64,000 nucleotides of DNA, taken from Amorphophallus konjac (lineage: Eukaryota > Streptophyta > Magnoliopsida > Alismatales > Araceae). Shown here one piece after another: positions 1-11,900 of this stretch (within the stretch, counting starts at the first letter, position 1; every line of letters begins with the position of its first letter). A program made the position numbers and the translations under genes. The DNA lies in contig CM040127.1 of assembly GCA_022559845.1 (NCBI GenBank), positions 32,326,708 to 32,390,707 on the forward strand. The letters are read 5' to 3'. Below the pieces are notes generated by a model. The model made no database searches. It worked only from the letters and a program-made list of their open reading frames with translations, and was not told the DNA's origin.

Positions 1-191
1 GCTGCCCGTTTGTCAATGCAAATGGTCAGCTGGCTGTGTCAGGGGGCGTTTGATTGTGATGAATTGAGAATTTTAATTGTTAGAATCTCTTTCATAATCT
101 TAATCTTAATTAAATAATCTAAAATTATCTCCATTTGTCCATTTGTATGTTGAGTGAAAATTTTTAAAATGGAGAGAAACATTCACAAGAG

Positions 192-644
192 CAGTGTTTG
201 ACTTATCGGTTCGAGACGGGCGACGGTCTGAATCGCCCGTCCCAGGCCGTCTCAATCACATATCGAGATGATCGATCCGTGGAACGCAACCGGGATGATA
301 TATATAATATATTATATTTTATAATTGAATTTGATCAATAAGTCGGTTAGTAAAAAATCTTTCAAAGTTATCTGGAGTGACCCGGATTCGAATCTCAAAA
401 GACATGTCAAATTTTACTCTTTCGTCACATTTTTTAACTATCAAATGGGAAAAAAATGTTAAAATTCTTTTGATGCTATGATTTACGAATGACAACGTCT
501 AACCAACTAAGATGATAAACACTTTGAGATATTTTTATTTATAATCTTTATATTAAAGTCTTTATTTTAAATTAGTACAAAGCGATACAGTATCATTCCG
601 TCCGTCTTAGGTCGTGATCGAGACGGTTGGGACGACAAATCCTG
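192..644. mobile_element. hAT-like MITE, 453 bp
   Basis: The element starts CAGTGTTTGAC and ends CGACAAATCCTG, so its ends form a short imperfect inverted repeat. Both sides carry an exact 8-bp direct repeat, CACAAGAG (184-191 and 645-652), the target duplication length of hAT elements. The interior is AT-rich apart from GC-rich GAGACGG-type motifs near both ends, and holds no reading frame. It is a non-autonomous copy. The family is inferred from the duplication length and the CA-start of the ends. Confidence 0.75.
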
Positions 645-1253
645 CACAAGAGGAGGGGAGTCAAATAATCTAAAAAAAATTCTCCCGTAAAAATTTGGAG
701 TGAATTTCGAGATCCACTGCCCCTTAAATGCTATTTAAATCTTATCCAACATTTAATCATCGTGTTAAATCCTATTTTAAATTCTCACCGACCGTTTTAC
801 CCCTGATTTAAACCCCCCTTGTCACGTTACTCTCACTACCTTTAAAGGGTAGACAGGCCACACTGATGTACATGGATTTTTTCCAACTAAAATCTATGAC
901 ACTCTAACATCTGTCCTTGTGTAAAAAATTTTCAGAAAAATCCACCCAATAAACTTTGTCAAATGGGCTCTTAAGTTTTTTGGGTTTATTAACTATATAC
1001 CCCTGATATCTTTATAAATAATATCTGTACCCATACTTTTATCTAATCTCCATGTGTACCCCTGAAATCTACGAAACAGAGTTTTTATACCACCCAAGGT
1101 TAGATTTAGGGGGCATAGAGATATTATTTTTAAAGGTACAGTATAGTATTTAGGGGTATATAGGTCTATTCTAAAACATTTTAGGGGTATATCGATAAAT
1201 TATATACAATAAAGATATAATTATTATTTGTAAAATTTTAGGAATATATAAAT

Positions 1254-1254
<1 letters not shown>

Positions 1255-1284
<30 letters not shown>
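1255..1284. repeat. (TC)n microsatellite
   Basis: Uninterrupted CT/TC dinucleotide run of about 30 bases in intergenic DNA. Confidence 0.95.
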
Positions 1285-1287
<3 letters not shown>

Positions 1288-1457
1288 AGACCCCTCACCA
1301 CCTTTTCTACCTCAGTTAAATTAGACTCGTTGAAAGCGCGTAGCATCTCCGTAAATTACTTTTTAATCATTAAATTAACACTACAAAGATCTAACAGTCA
1401 AAATAGAGGTAACAAGAAAATTTTATGTTAACTCGTAACAGGAAATCTATCAAGATA

Positions 1458-1458
<1 letters not shown>

Positions 1459-1494
<36 letters not shown>
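1459..1494. repeat. (AT)n microsatellite
   Basis: Uninterrupted AT dinucleotide run of about 35 bases. Confidence 0.95.
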
Positions 1495-1496
<2 letters not shown>

Positions 1497-1916
1497 CTGT
1501 GATCTCAAGTTTAAGAGTATGCGGTAGAAGCTGAAGATTCAAAGGATATCTTGAGGCTCAAGGATCTTATCATAAGAAATATCCTTTTCTTTTGTCCGAA
1601 AATAATAAGTTGTTGGCATTTAGACCATGATTTAACTCCTCCAAAACATTACATCAGAGCATATAGCCAAACAATAAATTTTTTTTTAAAAAAAGTCTCT
1701 GTCTTTTATTTTTTTCCCTTGTTAATATCCAATAATGTACAAAATGTATATAAACAAGTTGTTAATTAACTACATCTTCTTCCTCCCCACCAAACGAAAG
1801 AATAAAACGGAAATACACAAAACAGCACCCTTCTTCCTCGGCTGAGGAAAAAGAAAGAACTTACAACCAAATTTCACAGGCAAGGATCACAACGAAGCAG
1901 ATCTCGTAAGCCGGGT

Positions 1917-2720
1917 CTAGCCCGACGACGAAGAAGGCGGGTAGGGGTAGCCGCCGGATTCCGGCCACAGCCCGCCGGGAAAGACGTGCCCACCAGCCTG
2001 GCCACGCGAATCCAGAAGCCCCTCTTGCTGTGGCGGCACCTGCTGTCCTTGGTGCTGTGTTGTTTCCTGGGCGTAGAGCAGAGGGAACGAGGAAGAGCAA
2101 GCAGACGACACAGAAGAGACAGCATAAGAAGCACTGGGATCGGAAGAGTACTCCACTGGAGAGGATGAAGAAGAGCCCAAGGAAGACAAGTAGGAGTGCA
2201 GGAACTGGTCCGTGAGGCTGCCGCCGGGCAGCCTCTGCAGGTCTCCAGGGCTTTGCAGCAGCCTTGAGTACTCCAAGTAGTCCTCCATGTCGGAGCTGAA
2301 GAATGTCCCCGAAGGGTGTGCCGCCGACTGGGGCGCCTCCGAGGAGGCGCCGTGAGCGGGCAACGGGGTCGCCGTGGTCACTGGTTCCGGCGGTGGCCGG
2401 GGCCGGAAGCTGTCGGGGAAGTTGAGCTTGGCTCTGTTTCCACGGAAGCGAATGGCGGCGGCGTCGTAGGCGCGGGCGGCGGCCTCGGCGGTCTCGAAGG
2501 TGCCGAGCCAGACGCGAGCCGCCTTTTGGGGGTCCCTGATCTCCGCCGCCCACTTGCCCCAGGGCCGCTGGCGGACGCCCCGGTACCTCCTCTTGGTGCG
2601 CTCTTGCCCTTGGTGCTCGAGGGAGGGCTGCTCCGGCGTCGATGACGACGCGGCCGCGGCCGTGGAGGCTGCTTCAGCTGCCCGGCTCATGCTTGGTGGG
2701 CTTGCCTGGTTGTGCTCCAT
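1917..2720 (-). CDS. AP2/ERF transcription factor, group X (ABR1/ERF110)-like
   Basis: Single-exon gene of 267 codons from ATG at 2720 to TAG at 1917. One AP2 DNA-binding domain lies at about residues 46-103 with the signatures [23 protein letters not shown] and RAKLNFP. The WAAEIRD stretch carries the Ala and Asp that mark ERF-type rather than DREB-type domains, so binding to GCC-box promoters in the nucleus is expected. An EYSRLLQ motif near residue 150 recalls group X members such as ABR1 and ERF110, which respond to wounding, ABA and stress; this subgroup is my inference. The rest is low complexity: an Ala/Ser-rich N-terminus and a Ser-rich tail at about 180-225 that could activate transcription. 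There is no EAR repressor motif. The length is normal for the family and the frame is intact. The GC-rich codons contrast with the AT-rich surroundings. Confidence 0.93.
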   Translation of the reverse strand: MEHNQASPPSMSRAAEAASTAAAASSSTPEQPSLEHQGQERTKRRYRGVRQRPWGKWAAEIRDPQKAARVWLGTFETAEAAARAYDAAAIRFRGNRAKLNFPDSFRPRPPPEPVTTATPLPAHGASSEAPQSAAHPSGTFFSSDMEDYLEYSRLLQSPGDLQRLPGGSLTDQFLHSYLSSLGSSSSSPVEYSSDPSASYAVSSVSSACSSSFPLLYAQETTQHQGQQVPPQQEGLLDSRGQAGGHVFPGGLWPESGGYPYPPSSSSG

Positions 2721-3126
2721 GGCCGCGGAGGAAGAAGTAAATTAGAAAGAGACGTCCATCCTACGATGCTGATCGCTTATCGGCGTTATTTGTCTCTTCG
2801 GACCGGCTCGGTCCGGTTGATACAAGTCAAATTAATGTTTGCTTCGTTGAGTGAAGTAGATATGAGTCAATTGATATGCTGCGACATTCCTCCATCCAAA
2901 CAATAGGAGGTTTTTATATATATATCATTATTAAAATAAAAATTATAAGTTTATCGTTCTTGCATTTCTTATTTTCAAATACATCATTAAGAAGATTACA
3001 GATATATAAAAAGATTATGGAATGATCTTTAATTTCACACATGTTCAAGTCTCTTTTTGCACACAAAAAATGGTGTAAAAACACTATTCTACAATCTTCT
3101 TACGCATTATAAACATTTTTATCGTA
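2721..3126. promoter_or_regulatory. 5' flank of the ERF gene
   Basis: This stretch lies directly upstream of the minus-strand ERF and should hold its 5' UTR and core promoter. I could not assign a TATA box or cis-element with confidence. Beyond about 2905 it is AT-rich, and it ends at the foldback repeat starting at 3127, so that repeat sits about 400 bp upstream of the start codon. Confidence 0.35.
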
Positions 3127-3426
3127 GGGAGATGTTCACGTGGGGCCGGCCCCATGATAAATTACTATGGTGTCGGAATCTGGGCCCTTAAATGAATGGG
3201 AGATGATCTCCTTATATATTGGCCCCATACATTTAAGGGCCCAGATCCCGGCTCCATGGTAAATTGTCATGGGGTCGGCCCCATGATAAATTACCATGGT
3301 GCCGGAATCTGGGCCCTTAAATGAATGGGAGATGCTCTCCTTATATATTGGCCCCATACATTTAAGGGCCCAGATCCCGGCTCCATGGTAAATTGCCATG
3401 GGACCGGCTCCACGTGAACATCTCCC
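3127..3426. repeat. Nested foldback repeat, 300 bp
   Basis: The ends are inverted copies: GGGAGATGTTCACGTGG at 3127 and the reverse complement CCACGTGAACATCTCCC ending at 3426. Inside are two direct copies of a unit that is itself an inverted repeat, built from GGGCCCTTAAAT and ATTTAAGGGCCC around a short AT-rich loop. The RNA would fold into a long, branched hairpin. No reading frame is credible here; the short frames crossing it are a by-product of repetition. It may be a MITE, but I see no clear target duplication. Confidence 0.8.
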
Positions 3427-3541
3427 TGCTATGGTGCCGGAATCTGGGCCCTTAAATGAATGGGAGATGATCTCCTTATATATATATTGGCCCCATGCAT
3501 TTAAGGGCCGAGATCTCGGCTCCATGGTAAAATTCCAAGGG
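3427..3541. repeat. Third unit of the foldback repeat
   Basis: A further copy of the palindromic unit follows directly after the closing arm. It has the same GGGCCCTTAAAT arm and a slightly longer TA loop, and its right half has diverged. Confidence 0.7.
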
Positions 3542-5384
3542 TTATATACACCCAAATGTAAATACAATAGTTATAAAATTGTTGTTTTTATTAATTATGA
3601 CTATAATTTATATGCAAAAAAATCTCAAATAATTCAAAGAGATCATTTTTTACCACGATTTTGTCTAATTATCTCATGATTAAATAATGATTCTTATTAA
3701 AGATTCTTAATTAGTAGGGTTTGAACATAATCCTATACAAGATAATACTTTTAATATATTAGTGTGAACCATTTGACCAAATAATCCTATCATTAATAAG
3801 TTAGGTTATTAAAAAGAGCTAGGAATCGTAATTAAGTCGATTCAAGTTAGACTACTATATATATATATATATATTAGTCTCCTCAATATATATTCAGATA
3901 CAAGGGTCAACTCAGCCAACCTTGCTTATCCGTTTGTCATGTCTCCTTTTTCCTGCAAGAGGAAGTTGGCACATCGATCCAAGCAAAAAGCAGAAATCCA
4001 CTAAACTATCCCATTAGCATGTAAAATTATACAACTAATGGAGCATGATTTAATAACTGATATATATATATATATATATATATGAATTTGTTTGAAAGAG
4101 ATGTAACATCTAATTAAGTTATAACTCAAGCAAAGCAAACTATGTTATTAATGTAATTAAACAGTATTGTCCTATCAAATAGTACGTGGAGCTACATGTA
4201 TATGTAAAGTGATATTAAATTTCTAATTTTGCTAATAAATAATTAATGTAGATAAAATGTAATGCAACTTGGAATATAGCTTGATTAATGATCAAGGGTG
4301 AGTGAGAGTCAGAGGTTCAGACAGTCAAACAATATATCTAAATCCTCTGAGACGACGTGGATTGTGTACAAGGAGCAGGATTAAGACAAGGTATAGTTGA
4401 TAAGACCGCCGAAGGATGAGCACCGAACCTGAACACACAGTTTTCGTGCTGGCGCACTCACGGAACGGGACAAAAGGGCTTTGAACGCTGGAAGGTTCAA
4501 AATTGGAACTTATCAAATGGTTTGTAGCGATAAATAAATATATATATAGATATATATATATAGATAGATAGATAGATAGACGAAGGGGATAAGGTTTATA
4601 ACAGGGGACAGCTCACAAGATGCCTATCTGGCTGTATCATGCACGTACTGTTTTTTTTTTCAACCAAAAAAAACGTACGTACGTACTGCTTTACATATAA
4701 AAGGTATGCCTCCATATTTATACTAGAAAACAGGCTTGAAGCTTTTCAGAGGAAAATTATTAGAGAGAGTTAGAGACAGAGAGAGCCAAAGTGGTACGTA
4801 AGGCATCAGCGCAGATTCATTCAACACAGACCTAGTTAGTCGAACGTCGTAATCATAGTTGATGGGTGGTTCTTGCTAGAAAAAACAAACTAAATGATCC
4901 AGAGAGGTGGACGTACGTAAATTAATGGGAGCTAGCTAGCTAGCTGCTACTTTCTGAGTATACAGGGAGGTGAGCTCTCAATGGATAGTACTGCTATATA
5001 TGAACACGAAGTGGGTTACTGATCGAAACATGTGAAACTCTCATCTTATGGGGATCCCTATTGCTTGTAATTAATATGCTGCAATGGCAGTGGGGGAACA
5101 CCAAAAAAGATCAGAAAGAAAATGTTGGACTTGGAAGAATGTTGATATGATCATATAGTTGATGGTAACATAGACATGGATAACGCAGCCCTGAGATGAG
5201 ATCATGGGATCCGAAAAGATGTCGTAATGAGGAAAAGCAACCAAGGCACTGATACATGACACCCAGAACACACACACAGAAGGGGGAATAGAGAGAGCGT
5301 TGACAGGATTACGTATGCCAGACTGTCAGTAACGTTTACCTGGTACTGTCGATGGCGATGGCTCCTTTTGGATCTCTTTTAAAC
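3542..5384. other. AT-rich intergenic DNA with microsatellites
   Basis: No gene is seen. The stretch includes TA runs near 3854-3876 and 4063-4083, a GATA-type run near 4535-4580 and a GCTA run near 4930. A CATATAAAAGG sequence near 4693 resembles a TATA box, but nothing recognisable follows it. Confidence 0.5.
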
Positions 5385-5930
5385 TTATGCAGTATCCCAG
5401 CATGGCCTCCGCCGCCAACCTCTCCCTAGTCTTGAGCTCACCTCTGCCACCGGCGCCGCCGCCACTGCCCATATTGGAGGGCGAGGGTGAAGCGGTGAGC
5501 ACAAGGCGACGAAGCAGGGAAGAAATACCCGGAGCCAAACAAGCACGCCACCGCCACCCCTGCCACCTCTACCCGCCGTCTCGCTGGCCAACACACGGGT
5601 CAGAGATGACATCATTAACGACTCCGTCTCCTGAGCCAGGCCATGTCCGGCGGAGGCCATCCCGGGGGACACCCCCGTCGACGTCATCGTGGTCCCGGAC
5701 GCGGCGGGCTGCAGCAGCAACCGCTCCACCCCTGCCGGCGCCGCCTCCTCACCCCGTGGGGTCCGCCGTGGTGGTCGCTGTCGTGCAGAAGCGGGCCGGG
5801 GAACTCGCCGGGGTCGCCGCCGCCGCCAGGGTTCGATCGCCACCTTGAGGTTACCAGGAAGATTAATGCGACGAGTTCTCTCCGATCCCTAGCCGGATCA
5901 AACGGAACCCTTTCCAATTCTTGAAGGGTG
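5385..5930 (+). pseudogene. GC-rich possible gene relic, not identified
   Basis: About 500 bases of coding-like, GC-rich sequence stand out from AT-rich flanks. Open frames exist on both strands, which is common in GC-rich DNA. On the plus strand one frame near 5590-5760 reads like protein with valine- and aspartate-rich stretches, but a stop near 5635 breaks it and no frame continues through the block. I recognise no domain. It could be a decayed exon, a gene fragment carried by a transposon, or non-coding GC-rich DNA. Confidence 0.25.
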
Positions 5931-8905
5931 GAGAATTGTTTGTAGTGTGTGTGGATATAACACTATCTGAACAAATCCTTGCAAATTGCAACGGTGCATG
6001 TTCTTGTAATCTTTGGGCTGGAGGGGTTCTGAAACGTGCAGGGCCGCCATTATTAATTAGGTGCACCTGCATCAAAAATACAGTCAGGACTTTTCGGATC
6101 CTTCTCATCGGTTTTAATGGGCGGGTCCGTCGTCGTTCCTGGGCGGCTGCCGGGGGCGAGGGGATGGTGGAGATATTTGATCCGTCACAAACTTGACCCG
6201 AAGTAGGATGGAACCCTAGCTATGATTCACAGTTTTCTGGATGTCCATAATTAATTGGGTCATTCGAGATTAAAACGACGTAAATTAACGAGTCAATCCG
6301 TTATTAAATTCATGTCCCTTCATCTGTGCATCAATGTGTGTTAGGTATACGTAGTTTCATAAGTGCGCTGATGTTCATCCGAATGTAAGAACAAATTGTA
6401 GGGGAAGGCCGTAAAATTTGACTCATTTATATATTGGTCAGGGAAATGGGTTTGAACAAGTTAAAACTTTTTAAGTTAATTTGTTTGGTAAGCGAAGGAG
6501 CTTGAGCATTAATAAGCTTATTCCATTCATCTTCATATATGATGAAGGAAGTTTGTGTTCATTCTACGTGAGTTTCTTCGTGTTAATAGCACAAAGAATA
6601 CGTCAAGATAAGGAGCAATATTATTAAAATTTGATATGACTATCAAATTAACGAAGTTGTGATAGAGCATTACTGACACATTTACTATTTGAAGAATTTG
6701 AGTTCAACCCAATTAATTTGAAAAAAACTGGGTTCAAATAGAATAAAGTTCAGATTCACTATCTGATTTATGTTAGAGAATAATCCCGTATTAAAAATAG
6801 GTTAAAAATATAACATAATTATAATTGTGATGTCCTCTTCACTCAACCGTTTAAGATTTTGAGTTGAATGACCTAATCTAATAAATGTTGATATGATTTC
6901 AGAACCCATGATTATAGATTTGAGCCGTGCACTCTGCATTTTTCATGGTCCATAGTGACAGAACCTAATGTGATTATGAGTGTGAGTCTCTTCTCCCAAA
7001 CTCGAGAATGTGACCCGTATTAGACAATGGACTTAAAAAAGTGATTTAACATTTAGATCCGCATTCTTCTGACGTCTCTATTAGGTTTCGATCCCCTCCC
7101 CTCTTTCTCTCTCCCCAGTTTCTCTCTTCGATATTGGCCACTGTCCCAATTTTCAAAAAGAAATTTATTTTCAACGTATGTTGTTAAAAGATTAGAGAAA
7201 ACTTTTGCCATTGATTTGGCACTGTATATTTTTATCACATCCTGCCGGAAAAATTGCATAGCCAAGTAATCCGGTCAGATTTCACGAAATTTCTGAGGAC
7301 TTCTTCACTTGATCAAAAAGAGCATGCCAAGCAAATTAACAAGGTATCGAAGGACCATGGCACCAGAGATGTGACCCGGGCGACCAGCTTTATGCGTTAA
7401 TTTCTTGTTTTCTAATGGAGTAATGGGTTTGTTTGATGCGATTTAAAATATTGTAAATGCACTACTTCATCTTTGTTATAGTTGAAGTTGTTATTAACTG
7501 TGAATTTCTTAAAAAACTGTCATTAATTGTTGAATTTTAAGAGTTTGTCGACTTACGTGTCATTCTATTTTCTTCTTCTTCTTTTCCTTTTAAAAGTTCA
7601 ATTAAATTTATTAGACAGCAAAATTTAGGCTTGCGTTGAATATATTATAGTCATCTAAATAAAGCACCTTTGATTTCCGAACTTAAAAAATTTAAAATTT
7701 TAACATGAAATTATTGTTAGAAGTGAATTTATAAAAAAAAGTATTCTTAAAAATACATTAACATATATATCACTGAGTTAATTCAAATAGTACTTAAATA
7801 TAATTTAAATATGATTTTTTATAAATTGTTAATAAAAGAGTGATATATGTGTAAATAAATATGATATCTTTACGTAATTTAAATTTACATAGTAATATAC
7901 ATACTAATACATTTCTAGGAATAATTTTTTTATAAATTACCCTCTGATAATAATTTCCATGCAAATAATCTAAAAATTTATTCAACTTAAATGTGTGATT
8001 TTAAGATCGAGAAATCAAGGTATTTTATATCGAATCAAACAAAACCTAAAATAAAAGAGAATGGGGGTTCAGCTTCGGTTCGAGCTACAAAACACAAAAG
8101 ACAGCATTTGGAATTCCATTTTCTCTCTTCACGGTAAAACCAAGACAAACGATTTTTATGCTTACTTTGATATAGAAGATAAAAAGATAGGAGTTTCTTA
8201 TGTGGCATTTGACGTGCTGCATAAGCGTGTGAGATGTTTAAATAGACCTTCTGATATATGTTTTTTCTTCCAATATAATTATTCAATTATATATTACGGA
8301 TCTAAATGTTAAGAAAAAGTGCCACTTTTTAATATGCTCGTAGCTTAGAAGTCGTCTGAAAACGTCACAAGCCAGTAGGGATGAGTGAATCAGTGATGAA
8401 CTGCAGGATACCAGAGCTTAATAGCTAAACTTCTCCAGCACCACTGAACCGATGGTTCAAGAACTTGACACGCGATTCTCTCTCAAACATCACTTAAACG
8501 GAGCCGTAAGAAAGCAGATCAAAAACACTTAACCGAGCGGTAAGAAAGCAGATGTCACTTGATGCATCACACACCACATCGGTGTTCCACTCAACTTTGA
8601 ATCTCGATAAAATGGTGCACGAAAAATCTAAAAAAGATTAAAAATGGGATATGCTAGTTTTCTAACATCAAAACTAACACGGAATTTAATACAGAACGAA
8701 GAAGACAAAGAGGATACAACGTTTAATGCTTGGATACGTGACCCTATTGCAACAGGAGGGCATCTTGAGATTTTAGAGTGTCAGAAAAGTGCATCACAAA
8801 GTTGTGAGTAAACCATTTCCCTAAAAAATAAGCACGTTAAAAAATGATTCTTGATTGACATGAAAACCCGCAATTATTGGACCGCAGAGATGACATGGCT
8901 GTTTG
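5931..8905. other. AT-rich intergenic DNA
   Basis: No gene is supported. About 7700-7940 is a dispersed repeat also found near 58160-58440. The last few hundred bases lie just downstream of the protease stop codon and should contain its 3' UTR. Confidence 0.5.
7700..7940 (+). repeat. Dispersed AT-rich repeat, copy A
   Basis: This segment matches 58160-58440 in the same orientation. Shared landmarks in the same order are GAGTTAATTCAAATA, then TACTTAAATAT, then a GTGATAT block, with many substitutions between copies. It has no reading frame and is probably an old transposon remnant of unknown class. Confidence 0.55.
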
Positions 8906-11900
8906 CTATGTCAACAAGTCAACTCTCTCATAGAAGAGTAAACTGGCCTCAGCTTTGAGGACAGTTTCTTCAGGGACCTCCGAGACATGATGATCGGAGA
9001 TGTAAAGCCAACGGTGACCGGGAGTCTGAAGCTGCCCCATGGAATCTCCGTTATCTGGCTCAAGGACCGATCTTCTATAGACTGCATAATGCCCACCTCC
9101 AGAGCCACCATAGTGCTCCACAACAGAATTAAGGCTGTAACTACAGCTAGTTGAAGGAGCAGAACTATGATTGGCATTCACCTGCAACGTGGAAGAATAA
9201 TTGCAAACATAGGATAAACCATAGTGTAAAACATGGAAGGCAGAATCGCCCGGGATCAGATCGGATCGCCCGATCCGATCGGATTTCGGGCGAAATGATC
9301 CGATCCCGGGCGATCCTAGGCCGAGTCTGCATTCCTGCTCATTTGTGAAAAAGAATAACTGATGGATATGCATTGAGGCAAATAAAGAATATGTAGGGAT
9401 ATTCATATCCATGCATACTAGATCAGCTTTATCTCAGTCAACTAATATAGTTACATTGTGATAAATAGTGTACATCAAAGAATTAAGTTGTATGAGACAG
9501 CGGCTCCATGTACAACAATTTATCATCATTTAACATTCTAAAACATGGAAAGTCAAAAAAGAATTTATCCACACAACAGAATTAGAGAAATCCAGACACT
9601 GATTAATTATATTAATTCCCAAATTTCTTTGCATGCTGATCATCCTAAAAAAATCTGCCTGCTTGTGAGGTTTGAAAACCAGCATCCCACAATAAAAATG
9701 CTGCTAAACGTAATAAATTCCAAAACACAATGTCCAAGGAATCCAAGGGTACCCCAGTAAACAACATGATAAACAATTTACATAACAAGTATGGTTTATA
9801 TGATTATTGACGAGTACTACCAGTAAGTGATGCTAAACATGATGAAAGCCAAATAAACAGATGGTTCTATATGACAAATCAAGGCCTCTATGGATGTTCA
9901 GAAACAAGAGGAGTTTCAACTTTCAACAGTTAGAATTAGATTAAATTCAAGTACATTGGTGTAACAAAGAACCATGAACTAAAATTCATCTTCCTGTGTT
10001 ACAACTATGCAATCCTATCTTCATAGTATACAGTATACACAGCCATGCTCTACTTGTAAATTGTAATCAATGCATGCACATAGATATATGCATGTAATCA
10101 ATGCATGCACCTATTTCACAAAAAGATTAGCAAATGTCAACTATTTCACATTAAATTTGATATAGATCTATGTTAGAATGATTTTTCTATTTTTTCAGAT
10201 TTTTTCCACAATTGTTTTAGATTTTTTTGACACTTATATCCCTAGCCGAGTCAGCTGACCTGACTCGGCCGGGATCGGCCCATCCCACCGACCCGGATCG
10301 GTTTGGGACCGGGCGATCCGATCCCGATCCCCGATTCTGCCTTCCTTGGTGTAAAAAGAACCTTCCCATCATATAGGTTACTAGAAGTTCATGGCTACCT
10401 TTTCTCAAACTTGTTTTGTAGAACCGAGAAAATCATACACAGAATTTTAATAATCTCAAGGGTAAGTTCTCAAAAACTGTAAACCATCATCCTCGGAAAA
10501 GACAGGCACGTAATGGAGTTGTGTTATCATGTGGATGGGAAATCCAACTATGGCACTGCCAGAATGCAAGGTGTGTTGATCCTAGTATTGTTGGATATGG
10601 ATAGGATCCTAATGCAACTAACGTGGCTTTACTTGCAAACTACTACGGCAATACTGTGCATGAAATTTGAGACAAACCAATTGCAAGATTAAGATATTCA
10701 AGTATATCTGCCAAAGAAAGCCCTTCTCAGTAACCAGAAATAAACACAAGATTTTTTTCATCTGACGAGGCATGATGCCAAACAATGTTCCAAAGAAAGC
10801 CATTCTCAATAACTAGAACACAACAATGAAAAAGGTTATCTTCATGTACAGCAAAGAGTTTAAATGAAAAAACTTGTAAGTAATAATACAAAGACCATCT
10901 TTAATAAAATGTTGACCCCTAACAGAGGTACTTAATATTATTATCTCACCAACCGACTGAAAAACAACGTGAATCTCATATTTCTAGTTGCACATATTTC
11001 AGAAGTGTTTTTCCCTCATTTTTCCTTTTCTTCCTGATTAATTATTAAACGGAATAAGCAAAAGCATGGAAGGCAGAATCGCCCGGGATCGGATCCGATC
11101 GGATTTCGGGCGAAACGATCCGATCCCGATCCCACCTCCACCGATCCAACCCGGGATCGGTGGGATCGGCCTGGGATCGGCCGGATCGGCCCAGATCAGC
11201 CGATCCTGGGCGATCCTAGGCCGAGTCTGCATTCCTGCTCATTTGTGAAAAAGAATAACTGATGGATATGCATTGAGGCAAATAAAGAATATGTAGGGAT
11301 ATTCATATCCATGCATACTAGATCAGCTTTATCTCAGTCAACTAATATAGTTACATTGTGATAAATAGTGTACATCAAAGAATTAAGTTGTATGAGACAG
11401 CGGCTCCATGTACAACAATTTATCATCATTTAACATTCTAAAACATGGAAAGTCAAAAAAGAATTTATCCACACAACAGAATTAGAGAAATCCAGACACT
11501 GATTAATTATATTAATTCCCAAATTTCTTTGCATGCTGATCATCCTAAAAAAATCTGCCTGCTTGTGAGGTTTGAAAACCAGCATCCCACAATAAAAATG
11601 CTGCTAAACGTAATAAATTCCAAAACACAATGTCCAAGGAATCCAAGGGTACCCCAGTAAACAACATGATAAACAATTTACATAACAAGTATGGTTTATA
11701 TGATTATTGACGAGTACTACCAGTAAGTGATGCTAAACATGATGAAAGCCAAATAAACAGATGGTTCTATATGACAAATCAAGGCCTCTATGGATGTTCA
11801 GAAACAAGAGGAGTTTCAACTTTCAACAGTTAGAATTAGATTAAATTCAAGTACATTGGTGTAACAAAGAACCATGAACTAAAATTCATCTTCCTGTGTT

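Larger units (their letters stand above)
653..1916. other. AT-rich intergenic DNA, no gene seen
   Basis: No coding signal is visible. The stretch contains a (TC)n microsatellite near 1255-1284 and an (AT)n microsatellite near 1459-1494. The last 150-200 bases before 1917 probably hold the 3' UTR of the minus-strand ERF gene; I could not place the poly(A) site. Confidence 0.6.

Noticed and set aside
4680..5300. Possible microRNA or small-gene promoter after a TATA-like CATATAAAAGG
   Set aside because: I found no familiar plant microRNA sequence and no convincing stem-loop or reading frame downstream.
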